Assembly: GCA_013373385.1 (NCBI GenBank)
Contig: JABXHX010000011.1
Coordinates: forward strand, 20,013 to 84,012
Direction: 5' to 3'
Length of the DNA stretch: 64,000 nt
Source: Flavobacteriaceae bacterium
Lineage (GTDB): Bacteria > Bacteroidota > Bacteroidia > Flavobacteriales > Flavobacteriaceae
Positions 61,979 to 64,000 of this stretch are shown here, one piece after another. Below the pieces are notes generated by a model. That model was not told where the DNA came from. It did not search any database and was given only the letters and a program-made list of their open reading frames with translations. Positions within the stretch are counted from its first letter, which is position 1, and each line of letters opens with the position of its first letter. The translations under genes and the position numbers were made by a program.

Positions 61979-63118
61979 ATGATTAATAAACGCCTTTTGA
62001 TTAAAAATTTATTATCTCACAATGATGAGAATAGTTTTTATGATAAAAAGCAAAAATTAGCATTACATCATAAAGAAGGGAAAGCAAAATTTGTAAAGCA
62101 TATTTGTGCATTGACGAACTCTAACCCCACAAATAACGCATATATTATTGTAGGGATAGAAGATGTAGATGACAAAATTATTGGGGTTGATTTTTTTGAT
62201 GATAGTAAAATACAAAACCTAGTAAATGCTTATTTAAAGAATCCGCCTAAAATACAATACGAAAATGTGGCGTTTCCTAATTTGCCACGTCATAAGGTAA
62301 TTGGCTTAGTTACCATTGCTCCAAATAACAAAGTAACCTCATTATTAAAAAACGCATGGAAATATAAAGCAGGTAGTATTTTTTATAGAAGAGGAAGTAC
62401 CTCTATGTTATCTCAAGAAAAATTTGTACTAAAAAACACCAATCAAGAAATAGTTGCAGGAATAGAAAAAAATGCAAGAAACAACATTGAGCTAACATTA
62501 GATGGTGTGTTTGATTTTTTTAAAAATCACAAACCAGAATACAATCCGCAATACAAAGTTTTTAACGAACAGTTTGTGTTGTGTTGGGCAGGTAAAAAAA
62601 CAATGATTGACAGCAAAGAATTTTATTCTAGAGTTGACATTGAATTGATTAATGAGCAGGTTCAATTATTTTTTTCTGCTCTAGACGAGGTGCAAATAAG
62701 TTATAATTCGCATTCGTTTATAGTTACAGAATATATTTTATTGGGATTTGATAAACAGGAAAAATATTATCCGTTAGAAAAAACAATCATTGATTTTAAA
62801 AATAACGGTAAACATGCTATTGTTAGTGAATTTTTATTTGAACCACCAACATTTGATTCAAAAGTGGTTCAACATATGTACATAAACAGTAATACTATTG
62901 TCTCTAAATTAGAAAAAAACATTCCGCTTTCTGTAACTGAACACGAAGATGTATTGCGATTACCAACTAATTATTTGATTTGTTATTTACAGGGTTATTT
63001 AGATGCTCCAGATCAATTAAGAAAAGCAAAAAACTACATTAAAAGCATAGAAAATAAAACAACCTATATCAAATATAAAGAGGCAATGCGTGTACTTCGT
63101 AAAGTAAAATATGGTTAG
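61979..63118 (+). CDS. AlbA_2 (Schlafen-type) domain protein
   Basis: The 379-residue protein begins with about 140 residues that fit the AlbA_2 fold of bacterial Schlafen-like proteins: LHHKEGKAKFVKHICALTN, AYIIVGIEDVDDKIIGVDF and IQNLVNAYLKNPP. The remaining 240 residues have no recognised domain (ending in LRKAKNYIKSIENK). AlbA_2 proteins often bind nucleic acid or nucleotides, and some act in defence or regulation. It is divergent from the DUF4382 lipoprotein gene. A specific function cannot be claimed. Confidence 0.7.
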   Translation: MINKRLLIKNLLSHNDENSFYDKKQKLALHHKEGKAKFVKHICALTNSNPTNNAYIIVGIEDVDDKIIGVDFFDDSKIQNLVNAYLKNPPKIQYENVAFPNLPRHKVIGLVTIAPNNKVTSLLKNAWKYKAGSIFYRRGSTSMLSQEKFVLKNTNQEIVAGIEKNARNNIELTLDGVFDFFKNHKPEYNPQYKVFNEQFVLCWAGKKTMIDSKEFYSRVDIELINEQVQLFFSALDEVQISYNSHSFIVTEYILLGFDKQEKYYPLEKTIIDFKNNGKHAIVSEFLFEPPTFDSKVVQHMYINSNTIVSKLEKNIPLSVTEHEDVLRLPTNYLICYLQGYLDAPDQLRKAKNYIKSIENKTTYIKYKEAMRVLRKVKYG

Positions 63119-63152
63119 TTTTATTTATGTGTTTGTAAAACTTTTAAAAGCC

Positions 63153-63182
63153 AAAAACCACGCAAACTGCGTGGTTTTTTTA
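63153..63182. terminator. bidirectional terminator between the AlbA_2 and aldehyde dehydrogenase genes
   Basis: AAAAACCACGCA and TGCGTGGTTTTT pair around AAC, with A and T runs on either side. Confidence 0.87.
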
Positions 63183-63208
63183 AATATCTCTAAATCTATA
63201 AATGTAGA

Positions 63209-64000
63209 TTATAAGTCAAATTTAATTCCTTGTGCTAAAGGCAATTCGTCAGAATAATTAACGGTATTTGTTTGTCTTCTCATGTATACTTTCCATGCAT
63301 CTGATCCAGATTCACGTCCACCACCTGTTTCTTTTTCACCACCAAATGCACCTCCAATTTCAGCACCAGAAGTACCAATATTTACATTAGCTATACCACA
63401 ATCAGAACCTGCGAATGATAAGAACTTTTCAGCTTCTTTCATTTCAGCTGTCATGATTGAAGAAGATAATCCTTGAGCTACTCCATTTTGGATTTCAATC
63501 GCATTCTCAACATCTCCTGAATACTTCATTAAATATAAGATTGGAGCAAATGTTTCATGCTGAACGATTTCGAAGTGGTTTTCTGCTTCAATAATTGCTG
63601 GTTTTACATAACAACCGCTTTCGTATCCTTCTCCTTTTAAAACTCCTCCTTCTACTAACACTTTACCTCCTTCAGCTTTTGCTTTTTCAATAGCGGCTAA
63701 ATACGTATTTACAGCATCTTTATCAATTAATGGACCAACATGGTTATTTTCATCTAATGGATTTCCAATTCTAATTTGTCCGTAAGCACCTACAATCGCA
63801 TCTCTTACTTTATCATACACAGATTCGTGAATGATTAAACGACGAGTTGAAGTACAACGTTGTCCTGCAGTTCCAACAGCTCCAAATACAGCTCCAGGAA
63901 CCACCACTTTTAAATCGGCAGTTGGAGTAATAATAATTGCATTATTTCCTCCTAATTCTAATAAAGATTTACCAAAACGCTCAGCAACTTTAGCACCAAC
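63209..64000 (-). CDS. antiquitin-type aldehyde dehydrogenase (ALDH7 family), partial
   Basis: The gene runs off the right end of the window; 263 C-terminal residues are visible from codon 1 at 64000. LLELGGNNA contains the active-site Glu and GQRCTSTRR the catalytic Cys; the rest fits ALDH7, including [22 protein letters not shown] in part and the C-terminal [35 protein letters not shown]7 oxidises alpha-aminoadipic semialdehyde (L-piperideine-6-carboxylate) in lysine breakdown; that substrate is inferred from the family. The missing 5' part lies beyond 64000. Confidence 0.9.
   Translation of the reverse strand, partial: VGAKVAERFGKSLLELGGNNAIIITPTADLKVVVPGAVFGAVGTAGQRCTSTRRLIIHESVYDKVRDAIVGAYGQIRIGNPLDENNHVGPLIDKDAVNTYLAAIEKAKAEGGKVLVEGGVLKGEGYESGCYVKPAIIEAENHFEIVQHETFAPILYLMKYSGDVENAIEIQNGVAQGLSSSIMTAEMKEAEKFLSFAGSDCGIANVNIGTSGAEIGGAFGGEKETGGGRESGSDAWKVYMRRQTNTVNYSDELPLAQGIKFDL

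Noticed and set aside
1..64000. CRISPR arrays, prophage or transposase genes
   Set aside because: No regularly spaced direct repeats, cas genes, phage structural genes or transposase motifs were seen.

Overview
The window is a chromosomal segment of a Bacteroidota bacterium, almost certainly a member of the Flavobacteriaceae. The evidence is the low GC content, the TAnnTTTG-type -7 promoter elements, the weak Shine-Dalgarno sequences, the gliding and type IX secretion genes (gldH and a sprE/porW homologue), the DUF3472, DUF4837, DUF5687 and RicT-GldH arrangements, and an F-ATPase locus atpBEFHAG that lacks atpD and atpC. Genus cannot be fixed from this sequence. Most of the window is housekeeping DNA with intact genes. 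I see no prophage, no transposase and no CRISPR array.

Layout. 1-3.3 kb: rpiB, an ElaA-type acetyltransferase, a tiny membrane ORF with an in-frame stop, a DUF3472 lipoprotein and an RluE-type pseudouridine synthase. 3.3-6.7 kb: a three-gene minus-strand set made of a TonB receptor with OprC/NosA-like copper residues, a Met/His-rich lipoprotein with two YtkA-like units, and a small Cys-rich membrane-anchored protein. 6.9-17.5 kb: recA, a mini PspC protein, dut, a flippase, gpsA, lysC divergent from an ACT-domain gene, an NhaC antiporter and pheS with two small followers. 17.7-28.7 kb: gdhA, a hydrolase, dinB with an acetyltransferase and an FAD oxidase, a GreA-like protein, a small foreign-looking cassette between structured repeats, an orphan ABC ATPase, a CYTH protein, thioredoxin, asd, and a U32 protein coupled to a ferredoxin.

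29-37.5 kb is one dense plus-strand run: ricT, gldH (overlapping), PBP1A, scoAB, xth, an MltD-like lytic transglycosylase and a DUF4837 lipoprotein. It mixes cell-wall synthesis, gliding motility and mRNA processing. 37.5-46.7 kb: a DUF1761 protein, glnS, folB, tRNA-Cys(GCA), an MBL hydrolase, a lipoprotein subtilase, an M1 metallopeptidase, a LysE exporter and a PaaE-like reductase. 46.8-50.1 kb: a PadR-controlled ABC exporter operon. 50.2-58.5 kb: sprE, bactofilin, AtpZ, a small membrane protein and then atpBEFHAG, with a strong hairpin between atpE and atpF. 58.5-64 kb: two lipoproteins of unknown function, an SDR, a DUF4382 lipoprotein, an AlbA_2-domain protein and the 3' part of an antiquitin-type aldehyde dehydrogenase cut by the window edge.

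The best candidate for an under-described system is the 3.3-6.7 kb cluster. The receptor carries a CxxxM and an HxM spaced as in the copper transporter OprC, and its neighbours are rich in Met, His and Cys, which suggests a Bacteroidota copper-uptake module. Other points of interest are the apparently leaderless promoters at several genes, the atpE-atpF hairpin, and the flavobacterial repeat-bounded cassette near 23.3-23.9 kb.
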